Below, piece after piece: positions 8,149 through 15,315 of a DNA stretch of 23,663 nucleotides (position 1 is the stretch's first letter; the number at the start of each line of letters is the position of its first letter). The stretch spans positions 1 through 23,663 of the forward strand of contig CBCPNA010000004.1 in the NCBI GenBank assembly GCA_965120415.1, written 5' to 3'. The notes beneath the pieces are model-generated. The model had not been told where the DNA came from. It saw only the letters and a list, made by a program, of their open reading frames with translations, and did no database searches. The position numbers and the translations under genes are program-made. Source of the DNA: CBCPNA01 sp965120415. GTDB lineage: Bacteria; Bacillota; Clostridia; Lachnospirales; CAG-274.

Positions 8149-9096
8149 TTGAAAACATTAGATATAATTATACCTTGCTATAATGAAGCCGAAAGCTTAA
8201 ATATTTTTTATAATTCTATAACAGAAGTTTTAAAAGATGTTTGTATACAAATCAAATATATTTTTATCGATGATGGTAGCGTTGATAATACCCTTGATAT
8301 TTTAAAAAGCTTATCAAAACAAGATAATAAAGTTAAGTATATATCATTTTCTAAAAATTTTGGAAAGGAAGCAGCTATGTACGCTGGGCTTAAAAACTCT
8401 TCTGCTGATGTGGTGCTTATTATGGATGCTGACATGCAAAATCCGCCTGCTTTAATACCAAAAATGCTAGATGTATTACAAAAAGAAGATTTTGACTGTT
8501 GCGCTGGATATAGAAAAGATAGAAAAGGTGAGGCAAGGCTTAGGACTATCCTTACAAACTTTTTTTACAAAATAACTAACAAAATATCTGAAGTCAATAT
8601 GCCTAACGGCGCAGGTGATTTTAGGATGATGAAAAGAAAGGTTGTTAACGCTATTTTAAGCCTTAGCGAGGTGCAACGCTTTTCAAAAGGTATTTTTAGC
8701 TTTGTTGGCTTTAAAACAAAATGGATACCTTTTGAAAATGCAAAAAGGGTAGCAGGCAGTACAAAATGGAGCTTTTTTTCTTTATTTTCTTATGCTATAG
8801 ACGGTATAACAGCCTTTTCTACCTTTCCTTTAAAAATAGCATCTGTTTTAGGGATTTTAATATCGTTTTCTTCATTTATCTATTTAACATGGATAGTTTT
8901 TAAAACGCTTATATACGGTAAAGAAATACCAGGCTATGCATCTTTAATAACAATTGTTTTGTTTATAGGAGGTATAATTATTATATCTTGTGGCATCATT
9001 GGCGAATATATAGGGCGTATATACCTAGAGGTTAAAAACAGACCAATATATATAACAAATGAAACCAACTTAGATTACAAAACGGAGGAGCTTTAA
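8149..9096 (+). CDS. GT2 polyprenyl-phosphate glycosyltransferase (CsbB/GtrB type)
   Basis: A 315-residue inner-face membrane enzyme that likely moves a sugar from a nucleotide donor to undecaprenyl phosphate. Features in order are the GT-A domain with DDGS (41-44) and the metal-binding DAD (93-95) followed by NPP, QRFSKG (176-181), two membrane helices (about 228-252 and 263-287), and the family ending GEYIGRIYLEVKNRP (285-299). The start is TTG at 8149: a TGA lies 9 bases upstream in frame, AAAGG (8134-8138) precedes it, and the protein begins at the expected place. It overlaps the next gene by one base (TAATG). With the GtrA and YfhO genes behind it, the set matches the CsbB/GtcA/YfhO system known to glycosylate lipoteichoic acid in B. 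subtilis and Listeria. The sugar and acceptor here are unknown. Confidence 0.9.
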   Translation: MKTLDIIIPCYNEAESLNIFYNSITEVLKDVCIQIKYIFIDDGSVDNTLDILKSLSKQDNKVKYISFSKNFGKEAAMYAGLKNSSADVVLIMDADMQNPPALIPKMLDVLQKEDFDCCAGYRKDRKGEARLRTILTNFFYKITNKISEVNMPNGAGDFRMMKRKVVNAILSLSEVQRFSKGIFSFVGFKTKWIPFENAKRVAGSTKWSFFSLFSYAIDGITAFSTFPLKIASVLGILISFSSFIYLTWIVFKTLIYGKEIPGYASLITIVLFIGGIIIISCGIIGEYIGRIYLEVKNRPIYITNETNLDYKTEEL

Positions 9097-9506
9097 TGCT
9101 AAAAAAGATTTTTAATACACAAGTTTTTTCTTATATATTTTTTGGTATATTAACAACTTTAATAGACACTTTAGTATTTTTTATATTTAATAGCATTTTT
9201 AAATTTGCTTATGCCTATATATTAGCAACTATTTTGGCATGGATATTTGCTGTTTTGTTTGCTTATATAACAAATAAGCTATGGGTATTTAATTCTCATA
9301 ATAACAATATCTTAAAAGAGCTATTTTCTTTTTTTTCTTTAAGGCTTGTTTCTTTAATATTATCTTTAATATTTATGCTTTTTGCTGTTAAAATATTATT
9401 ATTAAATGAGCTTATAGCAAAAATTATAGTAAATGTTTTTGTCTTGATAAGCAATTATATCTTTAGCAAAATATTAATTTTTAAAAAAGGAGAAAATAAT
9501 GGATAA
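9096..9506 (+). CDS. GtrA/GtcA family membrane protein (putative lipid-sugar flippase)
   Basis: A 136-residue integral membrane protein with four predicted helices (about 10-32, 38-60, 78-102, 106-127). Family landmarks are TNKLWVFN (59-66) after helix 2 and NYIFSKILIFK (120-130) at the end. GtrA-family proteins are thought to flip undecaprenyl-phosphate-linked sugars across the membrane, which fits a position between a GT2 enzyme and a GT-C enzyme. The ATG overlaps the preceding TAA, with GGAGG inside the upstream gene. The gene ends 8 bases inside yfhO. Translational coupling of all three genes is likely. Confidence 0.9.
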   Translation: MLKKIFNTQVFSYIFFGILTTLIDTLVFFIFNSIFKFAYAYILATILAWIFAVLFAYITNKLWVFNSHNNNILKELFSFFSLRLVSLILSLIFMLFAVKILLLNELIAKIIVNVFVLISNYIFSKILIFKKGENNG

Positions 9507-12420
9507 TTTAAACAAAAAAAATTATTTTGAAAGCACAAAATATATATTATTAGCAAGCTTTATAACAGCTTTTATACTTATATTAACCTTTATGGCTTGT
9601 GGCTTTGCCCCTTTTGGCGAAAATTCTATATTAAGGGTAGATTTGTACCATCAATACGCCCCCTTTCATGAAGAATTAAGAAACAAGCTATTAAACGGCG
9701 AAAGCCTTTTTTACTCATTTGAAGGAGGGCTTGGCAAAAATTTTTTAGCTCAAATGGCTTATTATACATTTAGCCCTTTTAGTATATTAATATTATTTTT
9801 TAAAGCAAATTATTTGCCAGAGGCTATTTTATTATTTGTATTTTTAAAAATTGTGTGTTGTGCTTTATTTTTTGCTATTTATTTAAAAAAGGCTTTTAAT
9901 AAAAATGATTTATCTATTGTTATATTTGCTATTATGTATGCTTTTATAGCATATATTACAAGCTTTTATTGGAACATAATGTGGCTTGATTCTATATTTT
10001 TATTTCCTTTAGTTGCTTTAGGGCTAGAGCGGCTTGTTAAGCAAAACGGGTATAAAACATATTTTTTTGCCTTATTATTAAGCATATTAGTAAACTTTTA
10101 TATAGCGTTTTTAGTATGTATTTTTGCTACATTATATTTTTTAATTATACTATTTTCTCATTATAGTATAAAAGAAGAATATAAAGCTATTTTTAAAAAA
10201 ATAGGCAAATTTTTAATAATTTCTTTAATAGCCGGCGGTATCACAATGTTTTTGGCTATCCCTACATTAATAGCTATATCAAATACCGCAACAAGCGATA
10301 CAACCTTTCCTAAATTTTCTATATACCAAAATATTTATCAAATAATAACCAACCACTTTTCTGGCGCTAACCCTATTATCCTTGCAAGAAATGAAGATTT
10401 GCCTAATGTTTATAGTGGCGTTTTAACAATACTTTTATTGCCTACTTATTTTTTTAATAAAGAAATTAAAACTAAAGAAAAGATACTTTTTGCTTTATTA
10501 ATTATATTTATGCTTTTATGCTCTATTATCAAGCCTTTAGACTTTTTAATACATGGAGGGCATTTTCCTGCTAATTTGCCACATAGATACACTTTTATTT
10601 ATTCTTTTATCCTGCTTATACTTGGCTTTAAAGCTTTTAAATATATAAAAAGCCTTAATTTAAAAGCATTTTCTATCTTTTCTATAATATATATATGTAT
10701 AATTTTATTTACAGAGTATCTTTTAGTGCCAAAAATAGCTTCTATCGACCGTGTTTTAAGCAATTATGATATTTTAGCAAACATATTTTTTATATTAGTA
10801 TACAATATTATTTTGTATCTTTATAAAAAGTTTGATGAAAAAGAAGAAAAAAACTTTGTTAAATATAAAAAAGTATTTAATCTATTATTCAGCTTATTTG
10901 TATTAGCTTTATTAATACTTGCTTTTGGTATTTCTGTATATTCTGCTTTCGGTGAAGAGCTTTTATCAAATGATTTTACCTATTTTATACAAAACTTTTC
11001 TTCTATTTTAAAATATTTAATACCGCTAATAATTTTAATAATATTGCTATCTATTTTTATCTATTATACTGTATATGTTTATAAAAAACAAAATATAATA
11101 TTATTTGTTTTATTAGCTGTTGTATTTTTTGAATGTACTACAAATAGTTTGAACGGCTTTTTGTACAACGGTGGTACATTAAAAAACACTTATGTAAAAT
11201 ATATAGATGATACACAAGAGCTTTTAGCTTATTTAGAAGAAAATGATACAGATGAAAACAAATTTTATAGGCAAGAATTTAGAAGATTTACCGCAATAAA
11301 TGAAGGCTCGCTTTACCATTATAACGGCTTTTCTCAATTTTCTTCTCTTGCATATGGTAATACATCAGAGCTTATGCAACGTCTTGGTATAGCCTCTACA
11401 AGCAATTCTTTCAGATATTACGACCCAACACCACTTATAAACGCTATATTTAATGTAAAATATATTATGAATAAAGATAGCGCAATACCAGATGATACAA
11501 ACCTTGATTATACCTTTGTTAAAGATTTTGGCTCCGTTTATTTATACAAAAATGAAAAAGCCCTTTCTTTAGGCTTTATGGTTAATAGTGATATAAAAGA
11601 CTGGGAAGTAGATGAAAATTCTCCTTTTGTAGCCCAAAATGACTTTGTTAAAAAAGCAACTGGTATAGAAGAAGATTTAACAATACCTATAGAAGATATT
11701 ACCTTTTCTTTTGAAAATATAGATGTAACACAGGATAGCACTGTAGAAACAAAATATAGCTATACTTTAACAAATGAAAATAGCTTAGAAGATATACCTA
11801 CTGTGTATGCAACTATAACAAATACTAAGGAGCAGCGTGTGTTTTTATATGTAGATGCTGCTAACGCTAGCCGTTTTAAATACACGATAAACGGACAAAC
11901 ACAAGATAGAGAAATTAGCACAGGGCGTAGCCTTATCGACCTTGGTATTGTGCCTGCAAATACAGAAATTTATGTTGAATTTAGCCTTAATAGAAAAGGT
12001 ACACATGAAAAAACATACAGAACAAGCGGTACATTTAAGCTTTTGGCGGCAAGCTTTGAAGAGGATGTTTTTGAAAAGGCTTACGATTATTTAGAAACAC
12101 AAATGCTTGTTGTAAATAACTATACAAGCGACACAATAGAAGGCACAATAAATGTTTTAGAAGATGGCACGCTGTTTACCTCTATACCTTATGATAGTGG
12201 TTTTAAAGTATTTGTAGATGGAGAAGAGGTACAAACAAATAAGATAGCAAATGACGGGCTTTTATCAATAGATTTAACAAAAGGCGAACATAATATTATA
12301 TTTAAATATACTGTACCTGGGTTTAAACTAGGGCTTTGTATTAGTATTGTTTCTATTATTGCATTTATTATATTTATATTTTTAAATAAAAAATATCAAA
12401 AAATAAATGTAGAAAAATAA
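9499..12420 (+). CDS. yfhO: YfhO family membrane protein (putative GT-C glycosyltransferase)
   Basis: A 973-residue polytopic membrane protein. The N-terminal region (about 15-540) has a dozen or so hydrophobic helices. The first outside loop carries the family pattern GFAPFGENSILRVDLYHQY (35-53), with Asp48 as the likely catalytic acid, then GGLGKNF (76-82) and YYTFSPFS. A large extracytoplasmic region (about 555-930) follows, ending with FKVFVDGEEV and a terminal helix before a short Lys-rich tail. In B. subtilis, YfhO is the transferase that places the CsbB-made lipid-linked GlcNAc on lipoteichoic acid. By analogy, this protein acts outside the membrane on a polymer or lipid. The RBS AAGGAG lies within gtrA with 6-base spacing. 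The size is within the family range. Confidence 0.9.
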   Translation: MDNLNKKNYFESTKYILLASFITAFILILTFMACGFAPFGENSILRVDLYHQYAPFHEELRNKLLNGESLFYSFEGGLGKNFLAQMAYYTFSPFSILILFFKANYLPEAILLFVFLKIVCCALFFAIYLKKAFNKNDLSIVIFAIMYAFIAYITSFYWNIMWLDSIFLFPLVALGLERLVKQNGYKTYFFALLLSILVNFYIAFLVCIFATLYFLIILFSHYSIKEEYKAIFKKIGKFLIISLIAGGITMFLAIPTLIAISNTATSDTTFPKFSIYQNIYQIITNHFSGANPIILARNEDLPNVYSGVLTILLLPTYFFNKEIKTKEKILFALLIIFMLLCSIIKPLDFLIHGGHFPANLPHRYTFIYSFILLILGFKAFKYIKSLNLKAFSIFSIIYICIILFTEYLLVPKIASIDRVLSNYDILANIFFILVYNIILYLYKKFDEKEEKNFVKYKKVFNLLFSLFVLALLILAFGISVYSAFGEELLSNDFTYFIQNFSSILKYLIPLIILIILLSIFIYYTVYVYKKQNIILFVLLAVVFFECTTNSLNGFLYNGGTLKNTYVKYIDDTQELLAYLEENDTDENKFYRQEFRRFTAINEGSLYHYNGFSQFSSLAYGNTSELMQRLGIASTSNSFRYYDPTPLINAIFNVKYIMNKDSAIPDDTNLDYTFVKDFGSVYLYKNEKALSLGFMVNSDIKDWEVDENSPFVAQNDFVKKATGIEEDLTIPIEDITFSFENIDVTQDSTVETKYSYTLTNENSLEDIPTVYATITNTKEQRVFLYVDAANASRFKYTINGQTQDREISTGRSLIDLGIVPANTEIYVEFSLNRKGTHEKTYRTSGTFKLLAASFEEDVFEKAYDYLETQMLVVNNYTSDTIEGTINVLEDGTLFTSIPYDSGFKVFVDGEEVQTNKIANDGLLSIDLTKGEHNIIFKYTVPGFKLGLCISIVSIIAFIIFIFLNKKYQKINVEK

Positions 12421-12429
12421 TTATTAATG

Positions 12430-12438
12430 TGTTATAAT
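12430..12438 (+). promoter_or_regulatory. Possible extended -10 promoter for the DUF1292 gene
   Basis: TGT followed directly by TATAAT (12433-12438) lies 10 bases past the yfhO stop and 37 bases before the DUF1292 ATG. No convincing -35 box is present. It would separate the DUF1292-PEBP pair from the glycosylation operon. Confidence 0.5.
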
Positions 12439-12474
12439 TATTTTAATAAATTTACAAAATTAAGGAGAGATTTT

Positions 12475-12954
12475 ATGCCTAAAGAAAAAAATTATGAAAA
12501 AGAAAATTTTATAACCCTTATTTTGGAAGATGACTCAGAGCTTAGATGCTCTATTATAGATATTTTTAAAAATGATGGCAACGAATATATCGCTCTTTTG
12601 CCATTTGGCGAAGATGAGGTACTATTATATAAATATGTGGCAGAAAAAAAGGGAGAAAGCTTTGAGCTATTAAATATTGAATCTGATAAAGAATTTGCAA
12701 ATGTTAAAGCGCACTTCTTAGAAAAGTTTAGTGATGAAATAGAAGAATATGAGGAAGATGATGATAATTTTGATGACGATGAAATTATAGATGGTGAAGA
12801 TGAAGATTTCGATGATGATGATTTTGATGACGATGATGATTTCGATGACAATGATGATTTTGATGACGATGATAATTTTGATGATGACGATGATTTTGAT
12901 GACGATGATGATTTCGATGACAATGATGATTTTGATGATGACGATGATGAATAA
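12475..12954 (+). CDS. DUF1292 domain protein with Asp/Phe repeat tail
   Basis: A 159-residue protein. Residues about 10-85 (FITLILEDDSELRCSIIDIF, then YIALLPFGED...VLLYKYVAE) match the small DUF1292 domain common in Bacillota. The remaining 70 residues are almost only Asp with Phe at a strict six-residue spacing from residue 117 to 153 (F-D-D-D/N-D-D/N), giving an extremely acidic, probably disordered tail. The start ATG 12475 has AAGGAGAG 7 bases upstream; a longer in-frame ATG at 12427 has none. The next gene starts 20 bases later and is likely co-transcribed. DUF1292 genes are usually found near alaS/ruvX/ireB, which are absent here. Function is unknown; the tail might mimic nucleic acid or bind cations or basic proteins (inference). 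Confidence 0.8.
   Translation: MPKEKNYEKENFITLILEDDSELRCSIIDIFKNDGNEYIALLPFGEDEVLLYKYVAEKKGESFELLNIESDKEFANVKAHFLEKFSDEIEEYEEDDDNFDDDEIIDGEDEDFDDDDFDDDDDFDDNDDFDDDDNFDDDDDFDDDDDFDDNDDFDDDDDE
12805..12951 (+). repeat. 18-base tandem repeats coding the acidic tail, with a 72-base higher-order unit
   Basis: Variants of GATTTYGATGAYRATGAY are repeated head to tail. A run of about 47 bases beginning at 12820 recurs identically beginning at 12892, so the array has a 72-base (four-unit) second-level period. The reading frame is kept throughout because the unit is a multiple of three. Confidence 0.85.
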
Positions 12955-12974
12955 GCTATTTAGGAGGAATTTTT

Positions 12975-13472
12975 ATGAAAATATCAAGCGACGGAATTAT
13001 AAATGGTAAAATAGATGATAAATACGGCAAATATGGCAAAGTAAATCATTTTGGTATGCCAACATGTTCTATACCATTAAAATTTGAAGATTATCCTAAA
13101 AATACTGTTAGCTTTGCAATATTTTTAGAAGATAAAGATGCTTTTCCTGTTAGTGGGGGATTTTCTTGGGTGCATTGGGTTGCTTGCAACATAAAAGAAG
13201 ATTATGTAAAAGAAAACGCAAGCCAAAACGCAAACTTTGTACAAGGGGTTAACAGCTGGATTAGTATACAAGGTGGAAGTAACTCTTCGCAAGACTGTGC
13301 TAAATATGGCGGTATGGCTCCCCCAGACGCTGATCATATATATGAAATAAATGTGTATGCGCTGGATACAACACTTGAGCTTAAAAATGGATTCTTTTTA
13401 AATGAAATGTTTAGAGCTATGGAAGGACATATTTTGGATAGCGCTATTTTAAAAGGTAGCTATCGCAAATAA
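12975..13472 (+). CDS. YbhB/YbcL family Raf kinase inhibitor-like protein (PEBP)
   Basis: A 165-residue cytoplasmic protein of the phosphatidylethanolamine-binding fold. Conserved pieces are FAIFLEDKDA (47-56), WVHWVA (65-70), YGGMAPPDADHIYEINVY (111-128) with the DHxYE anion-pocket motif, and GHIL (151-154). The length is typical of bacterial YbhB proteins, whose cellular role is unsettled. ATG follows AGGAGG (12962-12967) with 7-base spacing. It is the last gene before a perfect terminator whose stem begins at its own stop codon. Confidence 0.92.
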   Translation: MKISSDGIINGKIDDKYGKYGKVNHFGMPTCSIPLKFEDYPKNTVSFAIFLEDKDAFPVSGGFSWVHWVACNIKEDYVKENASQNANFVQGVNSWISIQGGSNSSQDCAKYGGMAPPDADHIYEINVYALDTTLELKNGFFLNEMFRAMEGHILDSAILKGSYRK

Positions 13473-13504
13473 CAAAATACCACTCAACAGAGTGGTATTT
13501 TGTT
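13472..13504. terminator. Strong bidirectional terminator between ybhB-like gene and spo0A
   Basis: Fourteen perfectly paired bases (13472-13485 with 13490-13503) surround the loop AACA, with A-rich and T-rich flanks. It overlaps the last base of the PEBP stop codon and works in both directions. It may also end the spo0A transcript, giving that message a long 3' tail (about 260 bases). Confidence 0.92.
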
Positions 13505-13602
13505 ATTTATTATTAATTATAAAAATATGGTTATAAGATTTACAAGTTTAATTTTTTGTTTGTAAATATTCTTATATGGTTATAAAATTAGATAAAATCT
13601 AT

Positions 13603-13630
13603 AATAATTATAACTCATAATTATTTTTTT
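13603..13630 (+). other. AT-only hairpin with T-run between the convergent genes
   Basis: AATAATTAT and ATAATTATT (13603-13611, 13617-13625) pair around AACTC and are followed by T residues on the plus strand. It is weak because there are no G-C pairs in the stem. The rest of 13505-13761 holds two copies of an ATATGGTTATAA-like segment (near 13526 and 13575) and a hairpin at about 13637-13655; I see no gene. Confidence 0.35.
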
Positions 13631-13761
13631 CTATAAGCTTTTATAGCAAAAGCTAAAATATGCCAACAAATCTATCAATGAGAAATGGATTACCTAAAAC
13701 ATACTATAGGGCTAAATAAGCAATATTAAGGGCAAAATATACACGGCTATACTTTTTATTT

Positions 13762-14535
13762 TTAGCTTGCTTTAAGCTCTAACCTTAATCTATCTGCTAT
13801 AAGCGCTATAAACTCGCTATTTGTTGGTTTGCCTTTATGATTATTTATTGTATAACCAAAAAAGTTATCTATAACATCTATCCTTCCTCTGCTCCATGCT
13901 ACCTCAATAGCATGCCTTATCGCCCTTTCAACACGGCTAGGGGTTGTATTACATTTTTTAGCAATAGATGGATATAGCTCTTTTGTTATGTAGTTTAAAA
14001 CATCTATATCCGAAATTGCCATCAATATAGCCTCTCTCATGTAGTGGTATCCTCTTATATGAGCTGGTACGCCTATTTCATGCAAAATATTTGTAACTCT
14101 TGTTTCAAGATCTACATTAAAGCAATTATCCCCTGCGCTTTTATTAGGAAATGTTATAGGCTCTTTTAACTGTTTTATCCTTGATACTAAAAGATCCATA
14201 TCAAAAGGCTTTGCTATATAATGCTTTGCTCCTAAAGAAAAGGCTTTTTGCGTTACCTGCTCTTGTGTCACAGCGGTTAGCATAATGCACATTGGGCTTG
14301 TTATATTATTTTGTGCTAGCTTTTCCAGCACCCCTATTCCGTCTAAATGTGGCATAACTTCATCTAATAAAACAATATCTGGTTTTAAATTAATAATTTT
14401 TTCATAAGCTTCATTACCGTCAAATGCAATATCCAAAATTTCAAATTCAGACTGTTTTTGTAAATAATTTTTTAAAATATCACAAAAGTCTTTATTATCA
14501 TCCGCTATTAAAATTTTTAATTTATTTTGATTCAA
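13762..14535 (-). CDS. spo0A: Stage 0 sporulation protein A (response regulator)
   Basis: Master regulator of sporulation entry, activated by phosphorylation and binding 0A boxes. With the start chosen here it has 257 residues. The receiver domain spans about 7-123, with acidic ADDN (11-14), phospho-acceptor Asp58 in VLLDEVMPHLDG, Thr87 in MLTAVT, and Lys109 in YIAKPF. The C-terminal Spo0A DNA-binding domain (about 150-257) carries ILHEIGVPAHIRGYHYMREA and SRVERAIRHAIEVAWSRG. Start choice: GGAG (14544-14547) lies 8 bases before a TTG at 14533-14535, whereas the alternative GTG at 14542-14544 shares a base with that GGAG. In Bacillus and many clostridia spo0A follows spoIVB; here it stands alone with its own promoter. 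This suggests, but does not prove, sporulation ability. Confidence 0.96.
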   Translation of the reverse strand: MNQNKLKILIADDNKDFCDILKNYLQKQSEFEILDIAFDGNEAYEKIINLKPDIVLLDEVMPHLDGIGVLEKLAQNNITSPMCIMLTAVTQEQVTQKAFSLGAKHYIAKPFDMDLLVSRIKQLKEPITFPNKSAGDNCFNVDLETRVTNILHEIGVPAHIRGYHYMREAILMAISDIDVLNYITKELYPSIAKKCNTTPSRVERAIRHAIEVAWSRGRIDVIDNFFGYTINNHKGKPTNSEFIALIADRLRLELKAS

Positions 14536-14590
14536 GAAAACCACTCCAATATTATATTTTTTTTAAAAAAGTTATAAAAAATTTAAAACT

Positions 14591-14597
14591 TTCAACA
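14591..14597 (-). promoter_or_regulatory. Possible 0A-box-like site at the spo0A start point
   Basis: TGTTGAA on the minus strand differs by one base from the 0A box core TGTCGAA. It lies just downstream of the spo0A -10 box, over the expected +1. A role in self-control is inference from one short match. Confidence 0.25.
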
Positions 14598-14603
14598 AAA
14601 CAT

Positions 14604-14632
14604 ATTATAATATATTTTTGTAAAAAATGCAA
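14604..14632 (-). promoter_or_regulatory. Sigma-A type promoter for spo0A
   Basis: On the minus strand TTGCAT (14627-14632), a 17-base spacer and TATAAT (14604-14609) lie about 70 bases before the TTG start. No sigma-H-like element was searched for in detail. Confidence 0.75.
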
Positions 14633-14778
14633 GTGTTTTTTTAGTGATTTATTAAATATTATAAAAAACGACAATAATTTTTATATTATTGCTATTTTTT
14701 ATTTATTACTGTATGTTTATAAAGATTTTTATTTTATTATAAATAAAAAGCTATTTATTTTATACTTATTGTATTATT

Positions 14779-14807
14779 TTGTTGTTTATTTAACAAAAAT
14801 TTATAAG
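14779..14807 (+). promoter_or_regulatory. Possible promoter for the 138-residue gene
   Basis: TTGTTG (14779-14784), a 17-base spacer and TATAAG (14802-14807) lie 59 bases upstream of the ATG at 14867. The whole region is AT-rich, so chance matches are likely. Confidence 0.4.
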
Positions 14808-14866
14808 TTTTAAAAATATAAAAAAGCAAATATTAATATTATATTTGTATTTTAAAAGAGGTAAAT

Positions 14867-15283
14867 ATGAAAAAAATAAGCAAATATGAACTAAAAAAAA
14901 GATTACAAATATTAAAAAATATTTTGAATAATTATGATAAACAAAATTTTTATAATATTAGTTTTATAAATATAGAGGCTTTTTGTAGCCATTTAGAAAG
15001 CTATAATAATAGCCCTTATAAAGTATTTGATATTATATCCAGCATAGACAAATATATACCCTTGAAAAAGCTTTATGATACAGATTTAATGCAAAATTTT
15101 TATGCTGGGCTTAATTGTAACACGATTGAAGAAATAAAGCATTTTAAAACAATTTTTTATAAAAAGGCTGTTTTAAAATTTTTCTATTTAATCACTATAG
15201 CCAAAACAAAAAAACAATGGGACGAAATATTAAATTGTTGTGAAGATATAAGGGTTTTGTACAATAAAGAAAAAAGCTATTAG
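14867..15283 (+). CDS. Hypothetical protein, unrecognised
   Basis: A 138-residue protein with no family I recognise. It is rich in Lys, Asn, Tyr and Ile, appears mainly helical, and has no signal peptide or clear membrane helix. It has several Cys residues (CSHLE near 50, LNCN near 113, LNCCED near 128). The start is convincing: AAAGAGG lies 6 bases upstream of the ATG, and the stop codon is built into a terminator stem. It is therefore a real single-gene unit, divergent from spo0A and convergent with the zinc peptidase gene. Nothing in the sequence indicates a function. Confidence 0.65.
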   Translation: MKKISKYELKKRLQILKNILNNYDKQNFYNISFINIEAFCSHLESYNNSPYKVFDIISSIDKYIPLKKLYDTDLMQNFYAGLNCNTIEEIKHFKTIFYKKAVLKFFYLITIAKTKKQWDEILNCCEDIRVLYNKEKSY

Positions 15284-15315
15284 CCTATTTTATTACATCG
15301 CTAATAGCCTTTTAT
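15276..15315. terminator. Bidirectional terminator between the 138-residue gene and yugP
   Basis: GCTATTAGC (15276-15284) pairs with GCTAATAGC (15300-15308) across a 15-base loop. The plus strand continues CTTTTATTT and the minus strand continues into TTTTTTC. The stem includes the TAG stop of the plus-strand gene. Confidence 0.8.

Larger units (their letters stand above)
14545..14866. other. Divergent intergenic region between spo0A and the 138-residue gene
   Basis: About 320 very AT-rich bases containing the spo0A promoter (14604-14632), a possible promoter for the plus-strand gene (14779-14807), and a 7-base inverted repeat CAATAAT/ATTATTG near 14671-14690. A plus-strand open frame crossing this region lacks an RBS and starts antisense to spo0A, so I do not call a gene. 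Confidence 0.55.

Noticed and set aside
12492..12923. Ser/Lys-rich open frame on the minus strand opposite the DUF1292 gene
   Set aside because: It is the mirror of the Asp-codon repeat (GAT read backwards gives Ser codons), without an RBS.
12805..12951. CRISPR-like array
   Set aside because: The repeats are contiguous, in frame and encode the acidic tail; there are no unique spacers and no cas genes.
14536..14544. GTG start for spo0A
   Set aside because: The GTG shares a base with the only good GGAG; the TTG 9 bases on has proper spacing and matches the family start.
14424..14813. Plus-strand open frame ending in a hydrophobic stretch upstream of the 138-residue gene
   Set aside because: It begins antisense to spo0A, has no ribosome binding site, and crosses two likely promoters; the hydrophobic look follows from T-rich DNA.
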